Assembly (NCBI RefSeq): GCF_900177245.1
Contig: NZ_FXBM01000001.1
Location: 620,001 to 684,000 of the forward strand
DNA length: 64,000 nt
DNA from: Rathayibacter oskolensis
GTDB taxonomy: Bacteria > Actinomycetota > Actinomycetes > Actinomycetales > Microbacteriaceae
Direction of reading: 5' to 3'
Below, one piece after another: positions 9,272 to 17,467 of this stretch (position 1 is its first letter; the number at the start of each line of letters is the position of its first letter). The notes below the pieces were generated by a model. That model was not told the DNA's origin, ran no database searches, and worked only from the letters and a program-made list of their open reading frames with translations. A program made the position numbers and the translations under genes.

Positions 9272-9344
9272 TGGGCCCCGTCGGGCTCGAACCGACGACC
9301 CGCGGATTAAAAGTCCGCTGCTCTGCCAACTGAGCTAGAGGCCC
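9272..9344 (-). tRNA. tRNA-Lys (anticodon TTT)
   Basis: Read on the minus strand: acceptor GGGCCTC pairs with GGGGCCC, D-arm AGCTCAGTTGGCAGAGC, anticodon loop CTTTTAA inside stem GCGGA/TCCGC, and T-arm with GGTTCGAGCC. The 3' CCA is encoded (9269-9271). All arms fold. Confidence 0.95.
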
Positions 9345-9492
9345 GCGGCATCAAGGGTAGCGCCCCGCCGCCACCGGCGAGGCGGGCCCGTCCCGAGTGC
9401 GCCGGGGCATACCCCGGGCCGCCCGCGCGTTACCCTCCTCGAACCCCGGGAACGCATCAGCGCGCTCGGCACCGACCGCGGAAGGCGGCCCC

Positions 9493-10122
9493 ATGACAGA
9501 CGGCTTCCACAAGCCGACCAAGTTCCCCTCCCACGTCTTCGAGGCGTTCCAGGGGGGAGAGGACCCGGCCCAGATCACCCGCGTCGCGCACGAGACGGCG
9601 ATCGCGCTGCTCAGCCGCGTCCGCAACGACCCCGACCCGGTGATCATCGACCGCCTGGTCGAGTACACCGATCACCACGGCATCGACGCCCTGGCCGAGC
9701 TCTGGGCGCGATCGAGCGCGGCGAGCCTGCCGGGCGCGCTCTGGCGCCTCTACCTCCTCCGGCTCGTGATCCGCCAGGACCCGGAGAGCACGAGCTTCCT
9801 CTATCAGCGCGGCGTCGAGCTCTCGGCCACGATCGACCCGGTCGTCGCAGGAGCCGTCACCCCCACCGGGCCGGCCGAGATCACCGAGCTGGCCGACCGC
9901 ATCCTCCGCGGTGTCTTCGACGGCGACTTCGCCGTGGCGCTCGACCGCGCCGCCGCGTTCTGCCGGGTGAGCGCCTCCGGTGCCGCCTCGGTGGCCGACG
10001 ATCTCGAGCTGATCGACGAGACCCGGGCGAGCGAGCTGACCACTCGCGCGCTGCGCCTGTCGACGACCGCGTCCGAGCTGGTCGGCTGCGCGCGCCTCTG
10101 GCGCAGCGACTCGCTCGAGTAG
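9493..10122 (+). CDS. Conserved actinobacterial protein of unknown function
   Basis: A 209-residue soluble, helix-rich protein starting 'MTDGFHKPTKFPSHVFEAFQ'. The middle ('IALLSRVRNDPDPVIIDRLVEYTDHHGIDALAELWARSSA' in two parts, then 'LPGALWRLYLLRLVI') suggests a helical repeat fold. No catalytic motif. I recall homologues in related genomes labelled as RNA polymerase beta subunit, but nothing here resembles RpoB, so that label looks wrong. The ATG at 9493 is chosen because upstream codons are Arg/Pro-rich non-coding-like sequence. It lies between tRNA-Lys and the sigK locus. Confidence 0.7.
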   Translation: MTDGFHKPTKFPSHVFEAFQGGEDPAQITRVAHETAIALLSRVRNDPDPVIIDRLVEYTDHHGIDALAELWARSSAASLPGALWRLYLLRLVIRQDPESTSFLYQRGVELSATIDPVVAGAVTPTGPAEITELADRILRGVFDGDFAVALDRAAAFCRVSASGAASVADDLELIDETRASELTTRALRLSTTASELVGCARLWRSDSLE

Positions 10123-10187
10123 CAACCCGCACGCCACCGCGTTCACCGACCGCGAACGCGGCTCGCGGGCGGCAGGGGGGCAGCCGT

Positions 10188-10193
10188 TACACT
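10188..10193 (+). promoter_or_regulatory. -10 element for the structured RNA
   Basis: TACACT, a good match to the actinobacterial -10 consensus TANNNT. The start site expected 6-7 nt downstream falls at 10199-10200, exactly at the first base of the long outer stem of the next feature. The -35 region is GC-rich and not recognisable. Confidence 0.5.
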
Positions 10194-10199
10194 GGCTGA

Positions 10200-10280
10200 G
10201 GCCGGATCGCGGTAACCCCGGGCTCCACTTATAGCCGCTTCGAGCGGCCTCGCGCCGAGAGGCGTTCCCGCGGTCCGGCC
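10200..10280 (+). ncRNA. Candidate structured RNA/leader upstream of the sigK operon
   Basis: The outer stem pairs GGCCGGATCGCGG (10200-10212) with CCGCGGTCCGGCC (10268-10280): 13 bp with one mismatch. Inside are a hairpin GCCGCT-TCG-AGCGGC (10234-10248) and a second hairpin CGCC-GAGA-GGCG (10253-10264) capped by a GNRA-type tetraloop. A single-stranded C/G-rich stretch lies at 10213-10233. This is a compact multi-branch fold, unlike a terminator. It is either a cis-acting leader of the operon beginning at 10386 or a small RNA. I checked it by eye against common riboswitch cores, SRP RNA and tRNA and found no match. Confidence 0.55.
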
Positions 10281-10385
10281 CCTTCTCTGCTCGCGAGACC
10301 GCGGGTCGGGCGAGGGCCCAGTGGCGGGGAGCGGAGGCGAGGCCTCCCAGCTCGTCAGAGTCCCCGACAGACAGGCGACACCCGG

Positions 10386-10823
10386 ATGAAGAACGTCAGA
10401 GCGTTCAGGATCGGTGCGCGGCTCTGGGCCGGTCTCGGTCTGCTGGTCAGCGCGGTCCTCTACCTCCTAGCCGCTCCGGGAGTCGACTCGGCCGAGGGGG
10501 CCCTGCTCGGCACCGGAGTCGTCCTCTCGCAGGGGGCGATCATGCGCACCCTCGCGGTTCTCGACGTCCTCGCCGGCCTCTGGGTCCTCGTCCGACCGAG
10601 GAGCTACCCGGGGCTGACCGCCGCGGCCGTCGGCGTGATCTCCCTCTGGCTCTCGCCCCGGCTGTCCGATCCGGCCCTCCTCGATCTGGGCGCCTTCGCG
10701 CTCGACGTGCGCGTGGTGACGCACCCGCTCGAAGTGTCGGTCGTGATCGCGGGTCTCGCCGTGACAGCCTTCTGGATGACCCGGAACCTCAAGAACCGGT
10801 CACGAGCGGGGCAACGCGGATGA
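10386..10823 (+). CDS. Integral membrane protein in the sigK operon
   Basis: A 145-residue protein with four hydrophobic segments (about residues 12-30 'LWAGLGLLVSAVLYLLA', 50-70 'MRTLAVLDVLAGLWVLV', 77-95 and 115-132). No catalytic motif. Its stop overlaps the sigK ATG by 4 nt (ATGA), so it is the first gene of a three-gene operon with sigK and rskA. Such placement suggests a role in sensing or executing the SigK response, which is inference. The 263-bp gap before it (10123-10385) contains the structured RNA. Confidence 0.75.
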   Translation: MKNVRAFRIGARLWAGLGLLVSAVLYLLAAPGVDSAEGALLGTGVVLSQGAIMRTLAVLDVLAGLWVLVRPRSYPGLTAAAVGVISLWLSPRLSDPALLDLGAFALDVRVVTHPLEVSVVIAGLAVTAFWMTRNLKNRSRAGQRG

Positions 10824-11380
10824 GCGAGAACACCACGGCCGATGCCGGAGCGCTCCTCGAGCGCATCGCGGGCGGCGACCAGCGCGCCTTCTCCGAGCTC
10901 TACGATCTCGTCGCCTCCCGGGTCCTGGGGCTGATCACGCGCGTCCTCGTCGACCGCGCGCAGTCCGAGGAGGTCGCCCAGGAGGTGTTCCTCGAGATCT
11001 GGCAAACCGCGGGACGATTCGCTCCGAATAAAGGAAGCGCGACGACCTGGATCCTCACGATGGCACACCGCAGGGCCATCGATCGGGTACGTGCGGCTCA
11101 AGCGGGCCGCGACCGGGACGTGCGCATCGGTATCCGAGATCTCGGTCGTGAGTACGACCAGGTCGCCGAGCAGGCGGAGGTGTCCCTCGAGCACGAGAAG
11201 GTCGCGGTCGCCATGGGCCGCCTCACCGAACTGCAGAGGCAGGCACTTCAGCTCGCCTACTACGGAGGGTATTCGCACAGCGAGATCGCGAAGATCCTGC
11301 AGTGCCCCGTAGGTACCGTGAAGACGCGCTTGCGCGATGGAATGATCAGACTTCGAGAAGAGATGGGAGTGGCCCTGTGA
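10820..11380 (+). CDS. sigK: ECF RNA polymerase sigma factor SigK
   Basis: A 186-residue ECF sigma factor. Region 2 is 'AFSELYDLVASRVLGLITRVL...SEEVAQEVFLEIWQTAGRF', followed by 'GSATTWILTMAHRRAIDRVR'. Region 4 is 'LTELQRQALQLAYYGGYSHSEIAKILQCPVGTVKTRLRDGMIRLRE'. The spacing and the adjacent RskA-type anti-sigma gene place it in the SigK group, which is held inactive at the membrane and released by proteolysis of RskA. It overlaps both neighbours by 4 nt, so the three proteins are coupled. Confidence 0.93.
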   Translation: MSENTTADAGALLERIAGGDQRAFSELYDLVASRVLGLITRVLVDRAQSEEVAQEVFLEIWQTAGRFAPNKGSATTWILTMAHRRAIDRVRAAQAGRDRDVRIGIRDLGREYDQVAEQAEVSLEHEKVAVAMGRLTELQRQALQLAYYGGYSHSEIAKILQCPVGTVKTRLRDGMIRLREEMGVAL

Positions 11381-12204
11381 ACGACGAGCAGAGCTCCAGC
11401 AGCGCGGGTGACCCTCGCGATCTCGCTGCCGGCCACGCCCTCGGCATCCTGACTCCCGAGGAGCAGGCGCGCTACGAGCAGTACCTCGCCACGAACCCCG
11501 AGGCGCGGAGCGAGGCCGACGAGTTCTCCGCGGTCGCGCAGGCTCTCGCCGCCTCCGCGCCGGCAGTGGCTCCCTCACCGGCGCTCAAGGCCGATCTGAT
11601 GGCCCTGATCGCCACGACGCCGCAGCTGGCCGACGAGACGACGGGCGCCACCCAGGCTCCTCCCGTGCTCCGAGCCGTCGACCCCGCGGCTCCGGAGGAA
11701 CCGGCATCGGCCCGCCACAGCGCCGAGACCAGGGCCCGCGGCCGCTGGTTCGCCCGGCCCGCCGTCTACCTCTCGGCTGCTGCGGCCGCCGCGGTCATCA
11801 TCGTGGGCGGGGTGACCCTCCCGCCGCTGCTCTCGCCGGATGCCTCTCAGACCCAGCAGCTGACGGCGCTGGAGGAGATCCGGAGCGCGCCCGACGCGCA
11901 GGAGACCACCGGCGCCGTCGCCACGGGGGAGGAGGCGACGCTCGTCTGGTCGAGTTCGCTCGGCCGTTCCGCGCTCGTCGTCGACGACCTCGCCGCGCTG
12001 CCCGACGACAAGACCTACGAGCTCTGGTACATCGGCAGCTCCGGCGCCGTTCCCGCAGGGATCTTCGACGGAGGCGACGGCCGCACCGTCGTGCCGCTCG
12101 AGGGCACGCTCGCCGATGGCGCCGTGGTCGCCGTGACGGTCGAGGACGCGGGCGGCGCCGACGCTCCCACCACCGACCCGATCCTGGCGATCCCCACCGC
12201 CTGA
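11377..12204 (+). CDS. rskA: Anti-sigma-K factor RskA
   Basis: A 275-residue transmembrane anti-sigma factor. The cytoplasmic zinc-finger-like anti-sigma domain is N-terminal ('DLAAGHALGILTPEEQARYEQYLA'). One membrane span lies at about residues 128-150 ('VYLSAAAAAAVIIVGGVTLPP'). The extracytoplasmic RskA domain follows ('TYELWYIGSSGAVPAGIFDGG', 'LAVTVEDAGG' type strands). The start is GTG 11377, overlapping the sigK stop (GTGA). It should sequester SigK until cleaved; the signal is unknown. A strong terminator follows 18 bp downstream. Confidence 0.92.
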   Translation: MNDEQSSSSAGDPRDLAAGHALGILTPEEQARYEQYLATNPEARSEADEFSAVAQALAASAPAVAPSPALKADLMALIATTPQLADETTGATQAPPVLRAVDPAAPEEPASARHSAETRARGRWFARPAVYLSAAAAAAVIIVGGVTLPPLLSPDASQTQQLTALEEIRSAPDAQETTGAVATGEEATLVWSSSLGRSALVVDDLAALPDDKTYELWYIGSSGAVPAGIFDGGDGRTVVPLEGTLADGAVVAVTVEDAGGADAPTTDPILAIPTA

Positions 12205-12222
12205 GCCGCCGGCCACGAGCCA

Positions 12223-12270
12223 CGACGCAGAAGAGCCGCACCCCCGAGGGAGTGCGGCTCTTCTGCGTCG
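12223..12270. terminator. Bidirectional terminator between rskA and pstB
   Basis: A perfect 19-bp stem, CGACGCAGAAGAGCCGCAC (12223-12241) with its complement at 12252-12270 and a 10-nt loop. It lies between convergent genes, 10 bp before the pstB stop, and can serve both strands. Confidence 0.85.
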
Positions 12271-12280
12271 ACGAGTCGGA

Positions 12281-13060
12281 TCAGCCGAAGCGGCCCGACA
12301 CGTAGTCCTCGGTCGCCTGGACCGACGGGTTCGAGAAGATCGTCGCGGTGTCGTCGTACTCGATGAGCTTGCCCGGCTTGCCGGTGCCCGCGATGTTGAA
12401 GAACGCGGTGCGGTCCGAGACGCGAGAGGCCTGCTGCATGTTGTGCGTCACGATCACGATCGTGTACTCGTTCTTCAGCTCCTCGATGAGGTCCTCGATC
12501 GCGAGCGTCGAGATGGGGTCGAGGGCCGAGCAGGGCTCGTCCATCAGCAGCACGTCGGGAGAGACGGCGATCGCGCGGGCGATGCAGAGACGCTGCTGCT
12601 GGCCGCCCGAGAGGCCGGAGCCCGGCTTGTCGAGGCGGTCCTTGACCTCGTTCCACAGGTTCGCGCCCTGGAGCGACTTCTCGACGAGCGAGTCGGCGTC
12701 CGACTTCGAGATGCGGCGGTTGTTCAGCTTGACGCCCGCGAGCACGTTGTCGCGGATCGACATCGTCGGGAACGGGTTCGGGCGCTGGAAGACCATGCCC
12801 ACCTGGCGGCGGACGAGCACCGGGTCGACGCCCTGGCCGTAGAGGTTGTTTCCGTCGATCAGCACCTCGCCGTCGACGTAGGCGCCGGGGATCACCTCGT
12901 GCATGCGGTTGAGCGTGCGGAGGAAGGTCGACTTGCCGCAGCCGGAGGGGCCGATGAAGGCGGTGACGGTGCGGGGCTCGATGGTGAGACCGACTCCCTC
13001 GACCGCGAGGAACTTGCTGTAGTAGACGTTGAGGTCGTTGACTTCGATGCGCTTGGACAA
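12281..13060 (-). CDS. pstB: Phosphate ABC transporter ATP-binding protein
   Basis: ATPase of the high-affinity phosphate importer. It is 259 residues, the PstB norm. Walker A GPSGCGKS is at 37-44, followed by the PstB-typical '[16 protein letters not shown]'; '[19 protein letters not shown]' is the Q-loop region, '[33 protein letters not shown]' (in parts) the signature and Walker B, and '[21 protein letters not shown]' the H-loop. Last gene of pstSCAB, 15 bp after pstA. Confidence 0.97.
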   Translation of the reverse strand: MSKRIEVNDLNVYYSKFLAVEGVGLTIEPRTVTAFIGPSGCGKSTFLRTLNRMHEVIPGAYVDGEVLIDGNNLYGQGVDPVLVRRQVGMVFQRPNPFPTMSIRDNVLAGVKLNNRRISKSDADSLVEKSLQGANLWNEVKDRLDKPGSGLSGGQQQRLCIARAIAVSPDVLLMDEPCSALDPISTLAIEDLIEELKNEYTIVIVTHNMQQASRVSDRTAFFNIAGTGKPGKLIEYDDTATIFSNPSVQATEDYVSGRFG

Positions 13061-13075
13061 CGGAGATCCTTAGGG

Positions 13076-14185
13076 TTAGCGGCCGAGCTTGGGGGCGAAG
13101 GTGCGCGCGACCAGGCGTGCGAGGAGATTGAGGATCATGACGATCAGGATGAGGACCAGCGCGCCGGTCCAGGCCCGATCGAGGTAGGCGGCGGCGTCGG
13201 AGCCCTGGTCCGCGTACTGACGGAAGACGTAGACCGGGAGGGTCATCATCCGGTCGTCGAACGGGTTGTAGTTCATCGACTGCGTGAAGCCGGCGACGAT
13301 CAGGAGCGGCGCGGTCTCGCCGATGACTCGGGCGATCGAGAGCATGACGCCGGTGACGATGCCGGCGATCGAGGTGGGGAGGACGATCTTGACGACCGTG
13401 AGCCACTTCGGCACGCCGAGGGCGAACGACGCCTCGCGCAGCTCGTTGGGCACCAGTCGCAGCATCTCCTCGGTCGAGCGGACGACGACCGGGATCATCA
13501 GCACCGACAGCGCCACCGCACCGCCGAAGCCCATCCGGACGCCGGGCTCGAAGAAGAGGACGAGGAGCGCGTAGGCGAACAGGCCCGCGACGATCGAGGG
13601 GATGCCGGTCATGACGTCCACGAAGAAGGTGATGCCGCGAGCGAGCGTCCCCCGGCCGTACTCGACCAGGTAGATGGCCGTCATCAGGCCGATCGGGATC
13701 GAGATGACCGCAGCGATCGCCGTGATGATGAGCGTCCCGATGATGGCGTGCAGCGCTCCGCCGCCCTCACCGACGACGTTGCGCATCGAGGAGGTGAAGA
13801 AGAGGATGTCGAAGCGTGCGGCGCCCGCGGTGACGGCCGTGTACATGAGCGAGATCAGCGGGATCAGCGCGATGACGAACGCGGCGGTGACGAGAGTCGT
13901 GACGACGCGGTCGGTCGCCCGGCGCGCCCCCTCGATGAGCCGCGCGAGGACGAAGACGGCGATCGTGTAGAGCACCGCGGCGAAGAACACCGTGCCGACG
14001 ACGTCGAAGCCCTCGGTGGTGCCGGAGGCGGCGAGGAGTCCGTAGACGAGCGCCATGATCGCGAGGCTGCCGACGAGGAGGGCGGCGGGCGCCCACTTGG
14101 GCAGCTGCCCGTTCGTGAGGGTGTTGACCGGGGCGAGCGGGGCGTCCTCGACGCGGCGCTGCCTGGGCGGAGTGATCGTGACCAT
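13076..14185 (-). CDS. pstA: Phosphate ABC transporter permease PstA
   Basis: A 369-residue permease, longer than typical because of about 100 N-terminal residues with three extra hydrophobic segments before the conserved core. The core has six spans. The binding-protein-dependent transport motif is 'EASFALGVPKWLTVVKIVLPTSIAGIVTG' (split over about residues 250-280), with 'EMLRLVPNELREA' before it. The start codon overlaps the last base of pstC. Forms the channel with PstC. Confidence 0.96.
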   Translation of the reverse strand: MVTITPPRQRRVEDAPLAPVNTLTNGQLPKWAPAALLVGSLAIMALVYGLLAASGTTEGFDVVGTVFFAAVLYTIAVFVLARLIEGARRATDRVVTTLVTAAFVIALIPLISLMYTAVTAGAARFDILFFTSSMRNVVGEGGGALHAIIGTLIITAIAAVISIPIGLMTAIYLVEYGRGTLARGITFFVDVMTGIPSIVAGLFAYALLVLFFEPGVRMGFGGAVALSVLMIPVVVRSTEEMLRLVPNELREASFALGVPKWLTVVKIVLPTSIAGIVTGVMLSIARVIGETAPLLIVAGFTQSMNYNPFDDRMMTLPVYVFRQYADQGSDAAAYLDRAWTGALVLILIVMILNLLARLVARTFAPKLGR

Positions 14186-15129
14186 CAGTTCGCTCCCGAG
14201 AAGGCCTTGCGGCGGTTGATGATGTAGCGGGCGAGCATGTTGACGAGGAGCGTGATGATGAACAGCATCAGGCCCGAGGCGATCAGCTCGTTGATCTTCA
14301 GGCCGTAGGCCTCGGGGAAGCTCAGCGCGATGTTCGCGGCGACGGTGTTCGAGTTGGTCGACTGCAGCAGAGCGAAGTTCACGACGAACGAGGGCGAGAG
14401 GACGATCGCGACGGCCATGGTCTCGCCGAGCGCGCGGCCGAGGCCGAGCATCGAGGCCGAGATGATGCCGGGGCGGCCGAAGGGCAGGACCGCGGTGCGG
14501 ACCATCTCCCAGCGGGTCGCGCCGAGGGCGAGCGCCGCCTCCTCGTGGAGGGTCGGCGTCTGCAGGAACACCTCGCGCGAGATCGCGGTGACGATCGGGA
14601 GGATCATCACGGCGAGCACCAGCGCGACGGTGAGGATGGTGCGGCCGGTTCCCGAGACGGGGCCGGCGAAGAGGGGGAACCAGCCGAACGCGTCCGTGAG
14701 GAACGTGTAGAAGGGCTGCACGAACGGCGCGAGGACGGTGATGCCCCAGAGGCCGAAGACCACCGACGGCACGGCGGCGAGCAGGTCGATGATGTAGCCG
14801 AGACCCTGCGCGAGCCGGCGGGGCGCGTAGTGCGAGATGAAGAGGGCGATTCCGATCGAGATCGGGACGGCCACCACCAGCGCGAGGGCTGCCGCGTACA
14901 CCGTTCCGAAGACCAGGGGCCCGACGTAGGCCCAGAAGCCCGCGCCCCCCGAGATGTCGTCCGAGGGTGCAGTGAGTGCAGGGATCGACTGGACGACGAG
15001 GAAGAGGGCGACGGCGGCCAGGATGATGAGGATCAGCGTGCCCGAGGCGACGGCCGATCCGGCGAAGATCCGGTCGGCCGGTCGCTGCTTCGCCTTGATG
15101 GCGCCGACTGGCCGCTCAACGGTGCTCAT
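14185..15129 (-). CDS. pstC: Phosphate ABC transporter permease PstC
   Basis: A 314-residue permease with six membrane spans, the first at about residues 27-50 ('VASGTLILIILAAVALFLVV'). The cytoplasmic coupling motif is 'EEAALALGATRWEMVRTAVLPF' (two parts). It shares its last base with pstA, so the two are coupled. It is separated from pstS by 90 bp that contain a strong hairpin, so it is probably expressed at a lower level than pstS. Confidence 0.96.
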   Translation of the reverse strand: MSTVERPVGAIKAKQRPADRIFAGSAVASGTLILIILAAVALFLVVQSIPALTAPSDDISGGAGFWAYVGPLVFGTVYAAALALVVAVPISIGIALFISHYAPRRLAQGLGYIIDLLAAVPSVVFGLWGITVLAPFVQPFYTFLTDAFGWFPLFAGPVSGTGRTILTVALVLAVMILPIVTAISREVFLQTPTLHEEAALALGATRWEMVRTAVLPFGRPGIISASMLGLGRALGETMAVAIVLSPSFVVNFALLQSTNSNTVAANIALSFPEAYGLKINELIASGLMLFIITLLVNMLARYIINRRKAFSGAN

Positions 15130-15168
15130 GTGGGTTCCCTGCGTTCGAGGTGGTGTCGGGTGTCGAGC

Positions 15169-15211
15169 CGAGAGGCGGCCCCGAACCCATTGTGGTCGGG
15201 ACCGCCTCTCG
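15169..15211 (-). terminator. Attenuating hairpin between pstS and pstC
   Basis: A 10-bp perfect stem, CGAGAGGCGG (15169-15178) with CCGCCTCTCG (15202-15211), extended by CCGA/TCGG inside. It sits just after the pstS stop. Its position fits partial termination or 3' stabilisation, which would give more PstS than permease, as is common in binding-protein operons. Confidence 0.65.
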
Positions 15212-15219
15212 AGGGGGTG

Positions 15220-16323
15220 CTACTGGATGGACTCGATCGAGGTCGCGACCTGGGCCGAGAGCTCGGAGGAGAGCGGCGCGGCGCCGGCGGAGGAGGCGGC
15301 CTCGGCCTGGCCCTCGTCGCTGGTCACGTAGCCGAGGTACGCCTTGACGAGCTCAGCCGTCGCGGGGTCCTGGTACTCCTGGCACGCGATGAGGTAGCTC
15401 ACCAGGACGACCGGGTAGACGCCGGCCTCCTCGGTGGCGTAGTCGATCTCGTACGCGATGTCGTTCTCGGGACGGTCGGTCGCCTCGGGGGAGGCGTCGA
15501 CGATCGCGGCAGCGGCCTCCGGGGAGTACTCGACGAACTCCTCGCCGACCTTGACCTTGGCGGTGCCGAGGTCACCGGCGCGCGAGGCGTCGGCGTAGCC
15601 GATGGTGTTCTGGCCGTTGGTCACGGTGTCGATGACGCCCGAGGTGCCCTGGGCCGCCTCGCCGCCCTCGTAGGGCCAGACGCCGTCCGGCTCCGCGTCC
15701 CAGACGTCGGGGGCGGTCGTGTTGAGGTACGCCGCGAAGTTCTCGGTGGTGCCCGAGTCGTCCGAGCGGTGCACCGCGGTGATGTTGGCGTCGGGGAGCG
15801 TCGCGTCGGGGTTGAGCTCGGCGATCTCGGGGGCGTTCCACTTGGTGATGGTGCCCTTGAAGATGCCCGCGGCGGTGGCGGCGTCGAGGTTCAGCTCGTC
15901 GAGACCCTCCACGTTGAAGACGATCGCGATCGGCGAGATGTAGGCCGGGACGTCGATGGCCGAGGTGCCCTCGGCGCACTTGCCGAAGGAGCCGTCGAGC
16001 TCCTCGAGGTTGAGCGCGCGGTCGGAGCCGGCGAAGTCGGCGCCGCCGGCGATGAACGCCTCGCGGCCCGCGCCGGAGCCGTCGGGCGAGTAGTTGACGG
16101 TGACGCCGGGGTTGGCACCCTGGAAGGCGGCGACCCAGGTCTCCTGGGCGGAACCCTGCGAGGAGGCGCCGATGCCGTTGAGGGTGCCCTCGAGGCTGCT
16201 GGCCTCACCGGAGGAGGAGCCGTCGGCGGGAGCGGTGTCCCCTTCGTTGGCTGCACAGGAGGTCAGCGTGATGGCTGCGACGGCGGCGATGACGGCCGCC
16301 TGGCCGAGACGCGAGAAACGCAC
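15220..16323 (-). CDS. pstS: Phosphate-binding lipoprotein PstS
   Basis: Extracytoplasmic phosphate receptor of PstSCAB. With the GTG at 16323 the product is 367 residues with a lipoprotein signal, hydrophobic core 'AAVIAAVAAITL' and lipobox LTSC (Cys23). The ligand-binding signatures are 'GIGASSQGSAQETWVAAF', 'SPDGSGAGREAFIAGGADFAGSDRAL' (in parts) and 'HRSDDSGTTENFAAYL'. GTG 16323 is preferred over ATG 16350 because AAAGGGA lies 5 nt before it and it gives a normal short n-region. First gene of the operon and downstream of a PHO box. Confidence 0.96.
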   Translation of the reverse strand: MRFSRLGQAAVIAAVAAITLTSCAANEGDTAPADGSSSGEASSLEGTLNGIGASSQGSAQETWVAAFQGANPGVTVNYSPDGSGAGREAFIAGGADFAGSDRALNLEELDGSFGKCAEGTSAIDVPAYISPIAIVFNVEGLDELNLDAATAAGIFKGTITKWNAPEIAELNPDATLPDANITAVHRSDDSGTTENFAAYLNTTAPDVWDAEPDGVWPYEGGEAAQGTSGVIDTVTNGQNTIGYADASRAGDLGTAKVKVGEEFVEYSPEAAAAIVDASPEATDRPENDIAYEIDYATEEAGVYPVVLVSYLIACQEYQDPATAELVKAYLGYVTSDEGQAEAASSAGAAPLSSELSAQVATSIESIQ

Positions 16324-16386
16324 AAGTATCCCTTTCGGGTAGGAAAGCATGGAAAACAGAACAGGGCTTGGTGCGGCCCGCAGGCG

Positions 16387-16441
16387 AGAGTACGGAGCAG
16401 GCGTGTCCTGGCACCGTCTCCTCGGTGAACGAGGGATGAAC
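16387..16441 (-). promoter_or_regulatory. PHO box and promoter of pstSCAB
   Basis: On the minus strand two 11-nt direct repeats, GTTCATCCCTC (16441-16431) and GTTCACCGAGG (16430-16420), match the actinobacterial PhoP/RegX3 PHO-box pattern of tandem GTTCAYY units. A -10-like TACTCT follows at 16392-16387. RegX3, encoded at 31180, is the likely activator under phosphate limitation (inference). Confidence 0.75.
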
Positions 16442-16527
16442 GGCGGGGTGGCCCGTTGCCGGATCCGCGCGATCGTCGCAGGGTTCGCCTCCTGCCGGAC
16501 ACGTCGAGGAACCGCGTGCGGATGGCG

Positions 16528-17463
16528 TCAGCCGAGCGGCGTGTGCGTCTCGATCGCGACGATCCCCGAGCCCGGATGCTCGGTCGAGAGGTGCACGACG
16601 GCGAAGCCTCCGGTGGGCAGGGCCGACGCCTCGTCGAGGTAGTCGCCGAGCGGAGTCGCTGTCGCCAGTGCGATCTCGCGCAGGATCTCGGGGATGACCG
16701 GTCCGTGGCTGCAGAGCACGGCCGACTTGCGCGCGCGGACGCGCTTGCCGACCACCGACCGGATGTCGGCGGTGCCCCGCTCGAACGCCTCCTGGCTGAT
16801 GTCCTCCGAGAGGCGGACCGGCCGCTTGAGAAGGGAGGAGAGCGGCGCGATCGTCGCCCGGCAGCGCTTCGCGGTGCTCGAGACGAGGCGGCGCGGGCGC
16901 CAGGCGCTGATCGCGCGTCCCGCGGCGGCGGCCTCGTCCGTGCCCCTCCCGTTCAGCCGCCGGGTCGAGTCGCGGCCGTCCCAGGAGGAGGGAGGCACCG
17001 CCTTCCCGTGCCGCAGCACGACGATCGCGAAGGTGTCGAGCGTGCCGCGCCCCGCGATCCTCGCGAACTCGTCGACGACGGCCACGTCGTGCGGGTAGCT
17101 CAGGTATCCCCGTGCCCGCTTCAGGGTGACCCACTCGAGCGCCTCGACCTCGTCGTTGGGGAGGAAGTCGGAGGCGAGCACGGCCTTCTCGGTCACGCGC
17201 GCGGCCCAGTAGTACACCGTCTTCGGGCGCCCGTTGGGGAGGGTGTACTCGGTCGAGCCCAGTGGGACGCCGAGCGCCACCGCGAGTCCCGTCTCCTCCC
17301 GGATCTCGCGCACGGCCGTCTCGGGCGGGGACTCGCCCGGATCGACCTTGCCCTTGGGGAGGCTGATGTCCTTCCGGTGCGGCCGGTGGATCACGAGGAT
17401 GTGCGGGCGCCCCTCGATGATCCGCCAGCACACGGCTCCTGCTGCGAAGACGGTCCCCGCCAC
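16528..17463 (-). CDS. mutT1: NUDIX hydrolase fused to a histidine-phosphatase domain (MutT1-like)
   Basis: A 311-residue two-domain protein. The NUDIX box GX5EX7REUXEEXGU is at residues 38-60 ('GKVDPGE...REIREETGL'). A histidine phosphatase-like domain begins with 'VVLRHGKA' (Arg151-His152-Gly153) and contains a second 'LCSHGPV'. This matches mycobacterial MutT1, which degrades 8-oxo-dGTP and diadenosine polyphosphates. The gene lies 4 bp after ppk in the same operon, the same neighbour relationship as in Mycobacterium. Likely role: nucleotide-pool sanitation linked to polyphosphate metabolism. Confidence 0.9.
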   Translation of the reverse strand: MAGTVFAAGAVCWRIIEGRPHILVIHRPHRKDISLPKGKVDPGESPPETAVREIREETGLAVALGVPLGSTEYTLPNGRPKTVYYWAARVTEKAVLASDFLPNDEVEALEWVTLKRARGYLSYPHDVAVVDEFARIAGRGTLDTFAIVVLRHGKAVPPSSWDGRDSTRRLNGRGTDEAAAAGRAISAWRPRRLVSSTAKRCRATIAPLSSLLKRPVRLSEDISQEAFERGTADIRSVVGKRVRARKSAVLCSHGPVIPEILREIALATATPLGDYLDEASALPTGGFAVVHLSTEHPGSGIVAIETHTPLG

Positions 17464-17467
17464 GGCG

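Noticed and set aside
10200-10280. SRP RNA, tRNA or a known riboswitch
   Set aside because: It lacks the SRP GGAA/AGCA core, has no tRNA T-arm, and shows none of the cobalamin, SAM, glycine, ydaO or c-di-GMP core motifs.
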